DNA of 40,367 nucleotides. It comes from Legionella sp. GTDB taxonomy: Bacteria > Pseudomonadota > Gammaproteobacteria > Legionellales > Legionellaceae. Position 1 is the first letter of the stretch. Each line of letters starts with the position of its first letter. This document shows, piece after piece, positions 25,057 through 34,162 of the stretch. Location: assembly GCA_030158115.1 (NCBI GenBank), contig JAOATK010000026.1, positions 1 through 40,367 of the forward strand, written 5' to 3'. The notes beneath the pieces are model-generated. The model did not search any database. It was given only the letters and a program-made list of their open reading frames with translations, and was not told where the DNA came from. The position numbers and the translations under genes are program-made.

Positions 25057-25857
25057 TTAATAGATCATGGTAATTGCAGTTAAAATTAAGAGCAGAACAA
25101 AACCATATTTGAGTTGTTCTACCGGTAGTTTATAACTTAATCGGGCACCTATGGGCGCCGTAAGGCTGCTTGAAATACCGATTAATAAAATAGCAGGCCA
25201 ATAGATATAACCTGTCATATAAGGTATTAATCGAGTTATTTGATAACCTGTAATGATAAAAGCACTTGCTCCGACTACTGCAATCACCAAAGCACATAGA
25301 TTAGAAAGACCTGCAATTTTACGAATCTTAATGCCACAGTAATTTAAATAAGGAACTATTAAAATACCCCCCCCAATTCCTAATAATCCAGAGTTTGTGC
25401 CAATAAAAAAAGTCAGTAAATGATGAATCCATGGTCTTGGAAAATGCTTTTTTCGACTGGTTTTCGCATCAGTAAGCATTTTAATAGCGACAAATATTAA
25501 AAAAACAGCAAAAAAAATAGTTAACTCTTGGGTAGGTATCCAGGTAGCCACGACCGAACCGAACACGGTACCTAGCACCAGACCTGGCCATAGTTTATAA
25601 AAGATTGGCCAAAGGATAGGGCCTATTTTAGCGTGCGCTCTTACTGCCGCTGCAGTGGTAATAACCATGGCGGCTAAAGAGGTGCCAATAGCCGAGTACA
25701 TCACTATACTATCAGGGACAAGGTGGAGTTGTTCAAAAACAAAAAATAATCCAGGAACTACCACTAAACCACCACCAATGCCAAAAAGGCCGGCCATTAA
25801 TCCTGCAACAATACCAATTAGCGCATAAACAGAGTCGTGCAGCAGGAAGGTCAGCAT
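25057..25857 (-). CDS. TauE/SafE (TSUP) family permease
   Basis: A membrane protein of the TSUP family, whose members export sulfite, sulfoacetate or related anions or import thiosulfate. Two homologous halves are visible: GIVAGLMAGLFGIGGGLVVVPGLFF near the start and GTNSGLLGIGGGILIVPYL near the middle, with about eight hydrophobic helices in 266 aa. The substrate cannot be read from the sequence. Its ATG overlaps the ptsP stop by one base (TAATG), and lgt follows after 15 bases, so it is part of the operon. No sulfur genes are nearby to hint at the substrate. Confidence 0.9.
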   Translation of the reverse strand: MLTFLLHDSVYALIGIVAGLMAGLFGIGGGLVVVPGLFFVFEQLHLVPDSIVMYSAIGTSLAAMVITTAAAVRAHAKIGPILWPIFYKLWPGLVLGTVFGSVVATWIPTQELTIFFAVFLIFVAIKMLTDAKTSRKKHFPRPWIHHLLTFFIGTNSGLLGIGGGILIVPYLNYCGIKIRKIAGLSNLCALVIAVVGASAFIITGYQITRLIPYMTGYIYWPAILLIGISSSLTAPIGARLSYKLPVEQLKYGFVLLLILTAITMIY

Positions 25858-28148
25858 TATGATTTTCCTGCTCGGATTAAACCGCCTAACCCTTCTGTTT
25901 CTAAGGCTTTTTCTAAATGTGTGCGTATTTCTTCTGGATGCTCAAACTCTAGAACCTCAGCAAGAATCTTACGTGCATTGGCAATAGCAAAATTACGAAT
26001 GACCCATTTAACGCGAGGTAGGCTTGCTGAGTTCATACTTAAGGTATCAAAGCCCATGGCAATTAGTAGAATAACAGCTAGGGGATCGCTCGCCATTTCA
26101 CCACAAATACTTACTTCAACTCCAGCTGCATGCCCACCTTCAACCACTTTAAGTAATACACGTAGCATTGCAGGATGCATGGAGTCATACAAAGAAGCAA
26201 CACGGGCATTATTCCTATCTACAGCTAAGAAATATTGAGTTAAATCATTACTGCCTACTGAAATAAAATCAACACGTTTGGCGATTTCCCTTGCTAAATA
26301 TGCAGCTGCGGGCACCTCAATCATGACGCCTAGTTTCGGTTTTTCAATCTGAAACCCTTCTTCCAGTAGCTCGTTAAATGCTTGTTCAATTAGGTAGGTG
26401 GCTTCTTCAACTTCTCTTAAATTAGTGATCATAGGTAACATGATACGTAAATTATTAAGCTCCTCGCTGGCTCGCATCATCGCGCGAAGCTGCATCAGAA
26501 AGACATCTGGATGATCTAAGGTGACGCGTATTCCTCTCCAGCCTAAATAAGGATTATCTTCTTCAACTGGGAAATAAGGCAGAATTTTATCGCCACCAAT
26601 ATCTAGAGTACGCATAGTGACTGGCCGAGGAGAAAATGCCTTTAAAGTTTGACGGTAAATAATGGTTTGTTCATCTTCAGAGGGAAATTGATCTCGACTC
26701 ATAAAAGGAACTTCGGAGCGATACAACCCCACCCCTTCTGCGCCAACACTCATTGATAAGCCCGCATCCATGGCTAAACCGGTGTTTACTTGCAAAGATA
26801 TTTTATAGTTGTCCGTTGTTTCCGCAGCTTTATCTCGTAAACTCACTAGGCTTTGATTGAGTGCCTTTTCTTCTTGCTCTAAGAGTTTAAACTCAGCTAA
26901 TAAAGTTTTGGATGGAGAAACATGTATTTTACCATAATAGCCATCAACAATAATCGCACGTTTTGCAATGTACTCAAGCTTTAAACCACGTACTCCCATC
27001 ACGGTGGGAACGCCTAAAGCGCGAGCTAAAATAGCGACGTGAGAATTATTGGAGCCTTTGGCCGAAACCACAGCTGCTAGATACCCCTCTGGAACTTCCG
27101 CAAGGGCTGCCGCAGTCACTTCATCACCAATTAATACCGTGCGCTTAGGATAGACGATTTCTTCATGTTGAGACCATTGTAAGGCCGCTAAAACACGCCG
27201 CCCCAAATCGCGAAAGTCACTGGCACGTTCACGTAGGTAGTTGTCTTCCATGCTTTCAAATTGGGCGATGTGTTTTTTAATGACTGTAGCTAAGGCCGCT
27301 TGAGCACTAATTTTCTCTTCACGAATCACCTCTTCTACTTCGGCGCCTAGACTGTCTTTATCTAGAATACGTAAATAGACATCAAATAAAGCGTGCTCTT
27401 CTTCAGGCACGATGGCTTTCATGCGCTTGCCTAAGCGAAGCATGTCATCGCGAGTCGCTTCAAGTGCTTGGTAAAAGGTCTTGATCTCGTCATCCAATGT
27501 TTCTACAGGATGACGAGGAACAGCATCAATGTCAGCTGGTGGATAGACCACTACAGCAGTACCAATTCCAATGCCTGGAACAGATGCAATTCCTATTAAT
27601 GAGGTCGGAGCAGCCTCAACTTTATCTGCCCCTAATGCTCTGGGGAGAGTAAGCTCCGCAAGTTCACCGGTCGCTTCTGCATGGGCTATAATACCGCCTA
27701 ATTGAGCAGCTAACGTAATTAAAAATGATTCTTCTGTGTCATCAAAACATCGTTGTTCAGTTTGCTGAACAATCAAGACTCCGTAAAGCTTTCTGTGCTG
27801 AATAATAGGCACACCAAGAAAGGCATTAAATCGCTCTTCGCCCAAGAGAGAGTGGTGATAAAAATCAGGATGTTCTGGAGCAAATTCCAGGTTGATAGGC
27901 TCTTCACGACGACCTACCAAACCAATCAGGCCGTGATCCATCCCAATACGTACACGAAATTCAGCTTCTTTATTTAAACCTTCAGTAGCAATCAGTACGT
28001 ATTCGGAATGTTTGGTATCAATAAGGTAAACGGAAACGGCCTCGGCATTAATGGCTTTATTAATTTGTTGCACCAAAACACCCAAGGCCTCAGAAAGGTG
28101 TTGGGCTGCGGTGACCTCTTGAACTATCCGCTTAAGTACTTTGAGCAT
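25857..28148 (-). CDS. ptsP: Phosphoenolpyruvate-protein phosphotransferase PtsP (EI-Ntr)
   Basis: PtsP is enzyme I of the nitrogen-related phosphotransferase chain: it takes phosphate from PEP on a His and passes it to NPr and EIIA-Ntr, which regulate rather than transport. A GAF sensor domain occupies about residues 1-160 (AEAVSVYLID...GLIGLVGRREEPINL). The enzyme I domains follow, with the phosphorylated His in GSNNSHVAILARALG, VGLYRSEVPFMSR, and the PEP site RGIRVTLDHPDVF and ICGEMASDP. The 763-aa length is typical. It starts 12 bases after rppH; the rppH-ptsP pair is conserved. The other Ntr proteins are not in the window. Confidence 0.96.
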   Translation of the reverse strand: MLKVLKRIVQEVTAAQHLSEALGVLVQQINKAINAEAVSVYLIDTKHSEYVLIATEGLNKEAEFRVRIGMDHGLIGLVGRREEPINLEFAPEHPDFYHHSLLGEERFNAFLGVPIIQHRKLYGVLIVQQTEQRCFDDTEESFLITLAAQLGGIIAHAEATGELAELTLPRALGADKVEAAPTSLIGIASVPGIGIGTAVVVYPPADIDAVPRHPVETLDDEIKTFYQALEATRDDMLRLGKRMKAIVPEEEHALFDVYLRILDKDSLGAEVEEVIREEKISAQAALATVIKKHIAQFESMEDNYLRERASDFRDLGRRVLAALQWSQHEEIVYPKRTVLIGDEVTAAALAEVPEGYLAAVVSAKGSNNSHVAILARALGVPTVMGVRGLKLEYIAKRAIIVDGYYGKIHVSPSKTLLAEFKLLEQEEKALNQSLVSLRDKAAETTDNYKISLQVNTGLAMDAGLSMSVGAEGVGLYRSEVPFMSRDQFPSEDEQTIIYRQTLKAFSPRPVTMRTLDIGGDKILPYFPVEEDNPYLGWRGIRVTLDHPDVFLMQLRAMMRASEELNNLRIMLPMITNLREVEEATYLIEQAFNELLEEGFQIEKPKLGVMIEVPAAAYLAREIAKRVDFISVGSNDLTQYFLAVDRNNARVASLYDSMHPAMLRVLLKVVEGGHAAGVEVSICGEMASDPLAVILLIAMGFDTLSMNSASLPRVKWVIRNFAIANARKILAEVLEFEHPEEIRTHLEKALETEGLGGLIRAGKS

Positions 28149-28160
28149 CTATGCCTATGA

Positions 28161-28673
28161 TTACCTCTTTTTTCGTTTTAAACCGTAAGGAGTGCGGCGA
28201 TTTTTTAATAAAGGTTCTAATTCTTTCAAGGCTTGCGCGTAGACTTGTCGTTTAAAAAAAATGACCTGCCCCTCAGGCTCTTGAAAATCAATCCATCGCC
28301 AGCTGTCAAACTCTGGTGAATCGCTCAAATCTAGTTTTACTTTTTGTTCACTAGAAACCAATCTTAATAAAAACCATTTTTGTTTTTGGCCAATAACTAA
28401 AGGTGTACTTCCATGGCGCAGGTACTGCTTGGGTAGTCGATATTTAAGCCAACGTTTAGTGCAGCCTATGACTTCAACATCCTCTTTATCCAGCCCTACT
28501 TCTTCATGAAGTTCTCTAAACATAGCCTCCAGCGAAGACTCGCCTGTAGCAAGTCCTCCTTGCGGGAACTGCCAGGCGTCATGACCACTTCTTCTTCCCC
28601 AAAAAACGCTATTTTGCTCGTTGACAAGGATAATACCTACGTTCAAGCGATAGCCGGCACGATCAATTACCAT
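28161..28673 (-). CDS. rppH: RNA pyrophosphohydrolase RppH
   Basis: RppH removes pyrophosphate from 5'-triphosphate (or diphosphate) mRNA ends and so starts RNase E-dependent decay. The Nudix box is complete: GGLATGESSLEAMFRELHEEVGL with the REx2EE core, preceded by WQFPQGG. IDRAGYRLNVGIILVN is the normal family start, so I chose ATG 28673 (170 aa) over the ATG at 28688. The size agrees with E. coli RppH. First gene of the five-gene operon with ptsP, TSUP, lgt and thyA. Confidence 0.95.
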   Translation of the reverse strand: MVIDRAGYRLNVGIILVNEQNSVFWGRRSGHDAWQFPQGGLATGESSLEAMFRELHEEVGLDKEDVEVIGCTKRWLKYRLPKQYLRHGSTPLVIGQKQKWFLLRLVSSEQKVKLDLSDSPEFDSWRWIDFQEPEGQVIFFKRQVYAQALKELEPLLKNRRTPYGLKRKKR

Positions 28674-28807
28674 GATGTCACTTTTCATTTAAAGCGCTAA
28701 TCCTTTGATTTTTCCATAAACAGCAAGACCTTGGCAATTAAATCCGTCATTATTATTAAAAAAAAGCAGTTAAGGTGGGAAATGCAACACGGTTAGCCTT
28801 ATTTTGC

Positions 28808-28815
28808 TATATAAT
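28808..28815 (+). promoter_or_regulatory. Possible -10 element of the asparaginase gene
   Basis: TATATAAT at 28808-28815, preceded by TGC, fits an extended -10 (TGn-TATATA) or a plain TATAAT at 28810. No good -35 box lies 17 bases upstream. It would place the start of transcription about 15-20 bases before the ansA start codon, leaving a short leader. Confidence 0.35.
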
Positions 28816-28837
28816 TAATGCACATATACCAAATTAA

Positions 28838-29857
28838 ATGCATATGAAAAAACATATCTTAATCATTAACACGGGTGGAACCATTAGTAGTATAAAAACT
28901 ACTAATGGTTATGAACCTGCTCCGGGTTATGTTGCCTCTGCTTTGGAGCACACACCCTCATTAAAGCATGAGGACTTACCCAATTATACGATAAAAGAAT
29001 ATCAGCCCTTGTTAGATTCCTCGAATATGAGGGTGAGTGATTGGAATTGTATGGCAAAGGATATTGCAGATGCTTACGCTCATTTTGATGGGTTTATTAT
29101 ATTTCATGGTACGGATACCATGGCTTATACAGCCTGTGCGCTTTCTTTTATGTTAGAAAATTTGGGTAAGCCTGTTATTATTACCGGTTCGCAAATTCCT
29201 CTATCGGAAGCCCGTAATGATGCGATTGATAACATTGTCACCTCCTTATGGCTTTGCGCTCATCAGTCTATCAATGAAGTGTGCATCTACTTTAATCAAC
29301 GCTTATTAAGAGGCAATCGATCGCAAAAAATAAGCGCTCAAGGCTTTGCTGCGTTTGACTCACCAAACTATCCTCATTTAGCATCTATTGGCATCGATAT
29401 TAAAACGCAAGAAAATTATCTATTAAAACCACCTCAAAATAAATTTCAGTTGCAAACTCTTGAGCCTCAATTTATTGCGAATTTCAGGTTATTTCCGGGG
29501 TTTGCATCAGAGGTATTAGCCTATATTCTAAATCAACCGGTACGTGGCTTGATTTTGGAAACCTATGGTGCGGGGAATGCGCAAAATAATGACCCACAAT
29601 TTTTAAATTTATTAACGCAGGCTTGTGAGCGAGGGGTAATTATTATTAATTGCACTCAATGCCAGCAGGGTCGAGTAGAAATGAGCCAGTATGCTACTGG
29701 GCATACATTAAAGCAGGCAGGGTTGGTGAGCGGTCATGATATGACGCCAGAGGCGGCTCATTGTAAGTTATTGTATTTACTGAGTAAAAAATTAGATGTC
29801 GAGCAGGTGAAAAGTTTAATGGAGAAAAATCTTTGTGGTGAGTTGAGCAAATTGTAG
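28838..29857 (+). CDS. ansA: Type I L-asparaginase
   Basis: Hydrolyses L-asparagine to aspartate and ammonia. The first catalytic Thr is in NTGGTISSIK and the second in FHGTDTMAYTACAL; VIITGSQIPLSEARNDAIDN and LETYGAGNAQN are further family blocks. No signal peptide is visible, and the 339-aa length equals the cytosolic type I enzyme rather than the periplasmic type II. ATG 28838 and ATG 28844 are both possible starts; neither has a clear ribosome site. The TAG stop at 29855-29857 lies in the GTAGCC end of a repeat that fills the gap to the convergent 295-aa gene. Confidence 0.93.
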   Translation: MHMKKHILIINTGGTISSIKTTNGYEPAPGYVASALEHTPSLKHEDLPNYTIKEYQPLLDSSNMRVSDWNCMAKDIADAYAHFDGFIIFHGTDTMAYTACALSFMLENLGKPVIITGSQIPLSEARNDAIDNIVTSLWLCAHQSINEVCIYFNQRLLRGNRSQKISAQGFAAFDSPNYPHLASIGIDIKTQENYLLKPPQNKFQLQTLEPQFIANFRLFPGFASEVLAYILNQPVRGLILETYGAGNAQNNDPQFLNLLTQACERGVIIINCTQCQQGRVEMSQYATGHTLKQAGLVSGHDMTPEAAHCKLLYLLSKKLDVEQVKSLMEKNLCGELSKL

Positions 29858-29949
29858 CCTTAATGCAGCGTAGTGTAATCAAGGTTTTCCGAGCAATATT
29901 CTGGCTCCTAACTCTTTGATTTCTCGGCGCTACCCCGCATTAAGGCTAC
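29854..29949. repeat. GTAGCC-family palindromic element between convergent genes
   Basis: The outer 13 bases are perfect inverted repeats (29854-29866 and 29937-29949, GTAGCCTTAATGC). Inner parts match the family more loosely (AATCAAGG near the left, TTTGATT near the right). The left end contains the ansA TAG stop; the right end is 4 bases from the TAG of the 295-aa gene. It thus fills the whole 96-base gap between two convergent genes, where it may act as a terminator for both. Confidence 0.85.
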
Positions 29950-29953
29950 TTGG

Positions 29954-30841
29954 CTAACCAAAGGAGGCCGTTCTTTCTCTTGGCTCATCTAGCTCAGGCA
30001 TTGCTGCTGCAGCTGCAACAGCTCTTGAACTTCTATCTTCGGTTTGGATTAAAGGCTCAAACTCTTGCGCGGTCATTCCTTCTATCGCAAGTCTGGCTAC
30101 AGCAATTAGTCTTCCCAATCGTCCTTCGCCTGCTGTGTGAAAATAAAGCCCAACACCATAAAGGGTGAATTTAGAAGCCACAGTGCTTAATAAAGAGGAA
30201 TCTTGTTTTATAATTTTCGTATTATCCTCTGCCAAGTCGACTAGCATTTCAAGAGCACGTTCTTTTTGCGATTCTAATGAATGCCCAGGAAGAATTCGTT
30301 CACTTAAGGCACGAATCCTCTCTGCTAATTTTGTTTCTTTTGTAAGGCGCATAGCGACATCAATATTTGTATTGGGACTAAATATTTCTTCTCCAATATA
30401 ATAAACTGCTAAGGCATGAATAATATGCAAAGGATTATGCCTGTATGGTGTATCAAGCAAATTAAAAGAATATAAATCTGGTTTCTCAGTCTTTAAATCA
30501 GCCAGTTTTTTATATAAATCGTTGGCATGAAGGGCTAATTGAGTCAGGCATTTTATTGTATCACCATCATCTTTTAGTTTTTTATGACTTTCTCTTGCGG
30601 GTTGGACCTTTTTTCGAGCATTGTTGATTAATTCCACTATTTGTTCAGTGCATGTTTTATCATCAGCAACCTGTGAAAATCGCACAATGTCATCAGACAA
30701 CTGGTCAATAATGGTTTGTTGTTGCAAGGATAATACTTTATCATGCGCCATACTTTCTGATTTGCGTTTTTCACTAGCACTTAAGGGGCTTAATTGTTCT
30801 TTAATTAATTTTTTCAAAGACATTATAAAAATTGATGTCAT
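29954..30841 (-). CDS. Orphan hypothetical protein, 295 aa
   Basis: No family recognised. It is a soluble, predominantly helical, highly charged protein without signal peptide. The ATG at 30841 is strongly supported by AAGGAG 7 bases upstream; an ATG at 30823 is second choice. The middle has an HNPLHIIHALAVYYIGEE segment and a SKFTLYGVGLYFHTAGEGRLGRLIAVARLA stretch. The C-terminus, after a run of alanines, reads PELDEPRERTASFG: acidic residues at -7, -10, -11 and -13 followed by small residues, reminiscent of the E-block type Dot/Icm signal of Legionella. It is divergent from glmU and convergent with ansA. A translocated effector is a reasonable hypothesis, not shown. Confidence 0.75.
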   Translation of the reverse strand: MTSIFIMSLKKLIKEQLSPLSASEKRKSESMAHDKVLSLQQQTIIDQLSDDIVRFSQVADDKTCTEQIVELINNARKKVQPARESHKKLKDDGDTIKCLTQLALHANDLYKKLADLKTEKPDLYSFNLLDTPYRHNPLHIIHALAVYYIGEEIFSPNTNIDVAMRLTKETKLAERIRALSERILPGHSLESQKERALEMLVDLAEDNTKIIKQDSSLLSTVASKFTLYGVGLYFHTAGEGRLGRLIAVARLAIEGMTAQEFEPLIQTEDRSSRAVAAAAAMPELDEPRERTASFG

Positions 30842-30931
30842 TACTCTACTCCTTGAGTTGTATTAGTTATCATGCCAATATTTAATTTTTATGTTTCATA
30901 ATAGACTTTTAGTTAGGAAATCAAAAACCTC

Positions 30932-32311
30932 ATGAATTTACAAATTATCATTTTAGCGGCAGGACAAGGCAAAAGGATGTATTCCAATACGCCTAAAGTA
31001 CTCCACAAAATTGCTGGAAAACCTATGTTAGAGCGCGTAGTGGAAGTGGCTTTGCAGCTTGATCCTGATGCAATCCATATAATCTACGGTCATGGTGGTG
31101 AGCATATTAGAAAATCACTCCCTGACCTACCTGTGAATTGGGTGTATCAAGCAGAACAGTTAGGAACTGGGCATGCTGTTATGCAAGCTTTGCCACATAT
31201 CCCGCCTCAGACGCAGGTTTTGGTTTTATCTGCTGATGTGCCACTTATTCAAGCAAGTACATTGCACGCTTTAGTTGACTGTAGCAAAGCTGCAGAAAAT
31301 CATCAATCCGTTTTGACACTCTTAGTTGCCCATCTTGAGGATCCAAGTGGTTTGGGTCGTATTATTCGGGCCAACCAAGGTGAAGTTTCTGCCATTGTAG
31401 AAGAAAAAGATGCAAATGAGCAAGAAAAGAATATTCAAGAAATTTACACGGGTATTTGTTGTGCAAATTCTACCGATTTAGGGAATTGGTTGCCTTTATT
31501 AGGCAATAATAATGCGCAAGGAGAATATTATTTAACGGAAATTATTGCGTTAGCTGTAGCAAATAACACGCCAATTAAAACATTAAGTACAACAGATTGT
31601 GCCCAGATTCAAGGCGTGAATAATCGTTTGCAATTGCAGCAATTGGAGCGAATATGGCAAGTGCGAGAAGCTGAACGGTTATTGGCTCAAGGGGTGGGGA
31701 TTGCTGATGCGCATCGTTTAGATATTCGAGGTGAGCTAATTTGTGGTAAAGATGTATTTATTGATGTGAATTGTGTTTTTAAAGGCAGAGTAGTTCTGGG
31801 TGATGGGTGTTCTATTGGCCCTAATTGTGTGCTTACGGATGTCACCTTAGGTGCAGGGACTGAAATTCATGCTCAGAGCGTATTAGAGGGGGCTCATATA
31901 GCAAATAACTGCTCTGTAGGACCTTTTGCTCGTTTACGGCCAGGAACTCAGTTAGCCGCAGATTGTAAAATAGGTAATTTTGTTGAAACAAAAAATGCTG
32001 TATTTGATGAAGGCTCAAAAGCCAGTCATTTAAGTTATTTAGGGGATGTGAGCATAGGTAAAAAAGTAAATATAGGGGCAGGTACCATCACCTGTAATTA
32101 TGATGGGATGAATAAGCATCAGACTATCATAGAAGATGGCGTTTTTATCGGTTCAGACACACAGCTCGTTGCCCCAGTGACAGTAGGTGCGCATGCGACG
32201 ATTGGCGCTGGTAGCACCATTCGTAAAAATGTGCCTGCAGGCGAGCTCACGCTAACAGAATCGAAACAACGAACAGTGTACGGTTGGGTGAGGCCAGTAA
32301 AGAAGAAATAA
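30932..32311 (+). CDS. glmU: Bifunctional UDP-GlcNAc pyrophosphorylase / GlcN-1-P acetyltransferase GlmU
   Basis: Makes UDP-N-acetylglucosamine for peptidoglycan and lipopolysaccharide in two cytosolic steps. The N-terminal uridylyltransferase has the motif ILAAGQGKRMYSNTPKVLHKIAGKPM (residues 6-31) and QLGTGHAV. The C-terminal half (from about residue 255) is a left-handed beta helix of hexapeptide repeats, with VGPFARLRPGTQL, GNFVETKNAV, HLSYLGDVSIG and GAGTITCNYDGMNK at the acetyltransferase site. At 459 aa it is full length. No glmS was seen next to it. A hairpin follows the TAA. Confidence 0.98.
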   Translation: MNLQIIILAAGQGKRMYSNTPKVLHKIAGKPMLERVVEVALQLDPDAIHIIYGHGGEHIRKSLPDLPVNWVYQAEQLGTGHAVMQALPHIPPQTQVLVLSADVPLIQASTLHALVDCSKAAENHQSVLTLLVAHLEDPSGLGRIIRANQGEVSAIVEEKDANEQEKNIQEIYTGICCANSTDLGNWLPLLGNNNAQGEYYLTEIIALAVANNTPIKTLSTTDCAQIQGVNNRLQLQQLERIWQVREAERLLAQGVGIADAHRLDIRGELICGKDVFIDVNCVFKGRVVLGDGCSIGPNCVLTDVTLGAGTEIHAQSVLEGAHIANNCSVGPFARLRPGTQLAADCKIGNFVETKNAVFDEGSKASHLSYLGDVSIGKKVNIGAGTITCNYDGMNKHQTIIEDGVFIGSDTQLVAPVTVGAHATIGAGSTIRKNVPAGELTLTESKQRTVYGWVRPVKKK

Positions 32312-32325
32312 TCGTCTAAGCTCTT

Positions 32326-32354
32326 GCCTGGATTATGCTTTGCTGCATCCAGGC
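32326..32354. terminator. GCCTGGAT hairpin between convergent glmU and a 554-aa gene
   Basis: Perfect 8-bp inverted repeat, GCCTGGAT at 32326-32333 and ATCCAGGC at 32347-32354, with a 13-base loop. The loop holds TGCTTTGCTGC, related to the GCAGCG part of the GTAGCC repeat family. The position between two convergent genes argues for a bidirectional terminator. Unlike the other members it lacks the outer GTAG and does not supply a stop codon. Confidence 0.65.
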
Positions 32355-32359
32355 TATTT

Positions 32360-34024
32360 CTAATTGAAGGCGGGAAGTGAGAAGCTTAGGTCATTTTGCT
32401 CAGACTTCCTCTGCCTTGGTCGTTGAAAAAGCTCAGCACCAAAAGAAACCTCTGCTTTCTCAGCAATCTTTTGTGGTATGTCACTGGGATCCAATTCGGC
32501 TGTTTTTGCTGCTCCCATTTCTTCAGGCATTAAAAAAGCACTCTCATTTTCTGTGGGCGCCTCAATGGATGAGGCGGTATGTTCACCTTGAGTTAAGATG
32601 GCCAGTTGTCCTGATGAAATTTCGGCCAAAGGTTTTTTTTCACACGCTTTATACCATTGAAACCATTGCTCGAGCGCTAAGATAAAGACCCTAAAATCCT
32701 CTTCTTTATTTAAGGTAATAAGAAAGTTAGTTAATTTTTTAGGAAGACCAAATTGGAGAAATAATATTTCAGGAAGTCCTTTTTTTACTGTCATTGCTAC
32801 TCCTGGGAGAGCGCTTGCTTTTCTAAGTGGATCACTGGTCTTTTGCACGGTTATTAAAATATCGCTCATAAATTCTTGGAAATCAGACCAAAAAATACGT
32901 ACAACAGGATTAGTTATCGCCTGATCAGTACTGCGAAAAATAGGCGGCATTTGGCTTCTAAAAAATCGAATAGGGCCACCATGCTTTTCATGGAGGAGTT
33001 GTTTTGGTTGTCGATCATGATTTAAGGCATCCGTTATTTTTTTTAAAATTAATGGCAAGGAAATATAAGGAGGGCTTCCAGGGACAGGTTTTAATAGTTT
33101 AATTGTTTTATCTGTTATACCTGCAAATAAAATATCAGTGCCTTCTCGCATAGCGCTTTCAAAGCGTTCAATAGGATCAAAAGGCAACGTTCCTGTGCCA
33201 GGAGCTACATAAGGCATATGCATATGTGCCGCTGTATTTATCCACCATAAAAGGAGGAAATGTTGTATTGTCCTATAGACTAAAAAAGGAGGCATGCCGA
33301 TAGTTGCATCCAAAATCTTATCAATAAGTATATTGGATGTGGTGTAAAATGCGCCTAATACCAATACGGTTTCTGAGTGGGTTGTTCTATGTCGCGAGCA
33401 AGCATCCAGTTTTCCTGAGCGCATAATAAGCGTGCCACTACTCAAGATGGAGGCAATCCGATGCATGAGTTCACCTCCATAAGGAAGGGAGCGGATTGAG
33501 GTTATCATTGAAAATAATAGGAATAATATTAAAGTCTCGCTTATGTCTCCTTTAATACGGCGTTTAAAGTTACATTCTTGTTGTACACAAGGTGAGTCAG
33601 GAGAGGGAGGTAATAGTTTTTTATGGTCATTAAAAGCAGCTGGAGCCATCGTATCAATTATTAATGTTTCTACGACTAATTCGGTTGCTGCCCAATGAGT
33701 AACACCCCACACGGCCCAATCGATAGCGGTAATCGCTGATAACATATTTAAATCATACCATGCCGAGTTATTCTCATCGTCTTCCTGACCTGTATGGGCA
33801 TATGTTTGTAGTTGACTATTAACATAATGCAGTAAGATTAAAGGAAGAATTTTATGGGTGGTCACATGCAAGGTGGCGCGAAGAATTTTTTTGGGTTCAG
33901 GCGTTGTGAGAGCAGGAATGGCATGCCTTAAGGCAATGACTGCTGAAAGCCCATCCGTCAAGACATTTGCTGTATAAGTAAGAGCGGTTCTGGTTCCTTT
34001 TACCAGAGAAGACCATAATCCCAT
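32360..34024 (-). CDS. Orphan multi-helix membrane protein, 554 aa
   Basis: No family recognised. An AAGGAG ribosome site 6 bases before ATG 34024 supports the start. Several hydrophobic segments are seen in the first half (near residues 58-70, 94-122, 165-180, 222-240 and 252-270), while the second half is hydrophilic, with PPYISLPLILKKITDAL and an acidic low-complexity region before the end. There is no N-terminal signal peptide; the start is amphipathic (GLWSSLVKGTRTALTYTANVL). The C-terminus is polar (KSEQNDLSFSLPAFN). A lineage-specific inner-membrane protein or a membrane-inserting Dot/Icm substrate would both fit. It lies alone between glmU and nth. Confidence 0.72.
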   Translation of the reverse strand: MGLWSSLVKGTRTALTYTANVLTDGLSAVIALRHAIPALTTPEPKKILRATLHVTTHKILPLILLHYVNSQLQTYAHTGQEDDENNSAWYDLNMLSAITAIDWAVWGVTHWAATELVVETLIIDTMAPAAFNDHKKLLPPSPDSPCVQQECNFKRRIKGDISETLILFLLFSMITSIRSLPYGGELMHRIASILSSGTLIMRSGKLDACSRHRTTHSETVLVLGAFYTTSNILIDKILDATIGMPPFLVYRTIQHFLLLWWINTAAHMHMPYVAPGTGTLPFDPIERFESAMREGTDILFAGITDKTIKLLKPVPGSPPYISLPLILKKITDALNHDRQPKQLLHEKHGGPIRFFRSQMPPIFRSTDQAITNPVVRIFWSDFQEFMSDILITVQKTSDPLRKASALPGVAMTVKKGLPEILFLQFGLPKKLTNFLITLNKEEDFRVFILALEQWFQWYKACEKKPLAEISSGQLAILTQGEHTASSIEAPTENESAFLMPEEMGAAKTAELDPSDIPQKIAEKAEVSFGAELFQRPRQRKSEQNDLSFSLPAFN

Positions 34025-34131
34025 AATTTTCTCCTTACGACATGGAATATGCGAGTGTGCAGGTTAGCATTTATTTTATGGGTAAAAAAGAAAAATAGTG
34101 AGGATTGGAGTATCACGAATACACTTACTGT

Positions 34132-34162
34132 CGTAGCCTGATTGCCCTGCAACCAGGCTACG
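34132..34162. terminator. Compact GTAGCC hairpin ending nth
   Basis: CGTAGCCTG (34132-34140) pairs with CAGGCTACG (34154-34162). Inside, after one mismatch, TTGC pairs with GCAA around a 3-base loop, making a nearly complete hairpin. The right arm contains the TAG stop of nth (34158-34160, minus strand). It probably terminates the metG-rsxB-nth transcript and is a short member of the repeat family. Confidence 0.82.
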
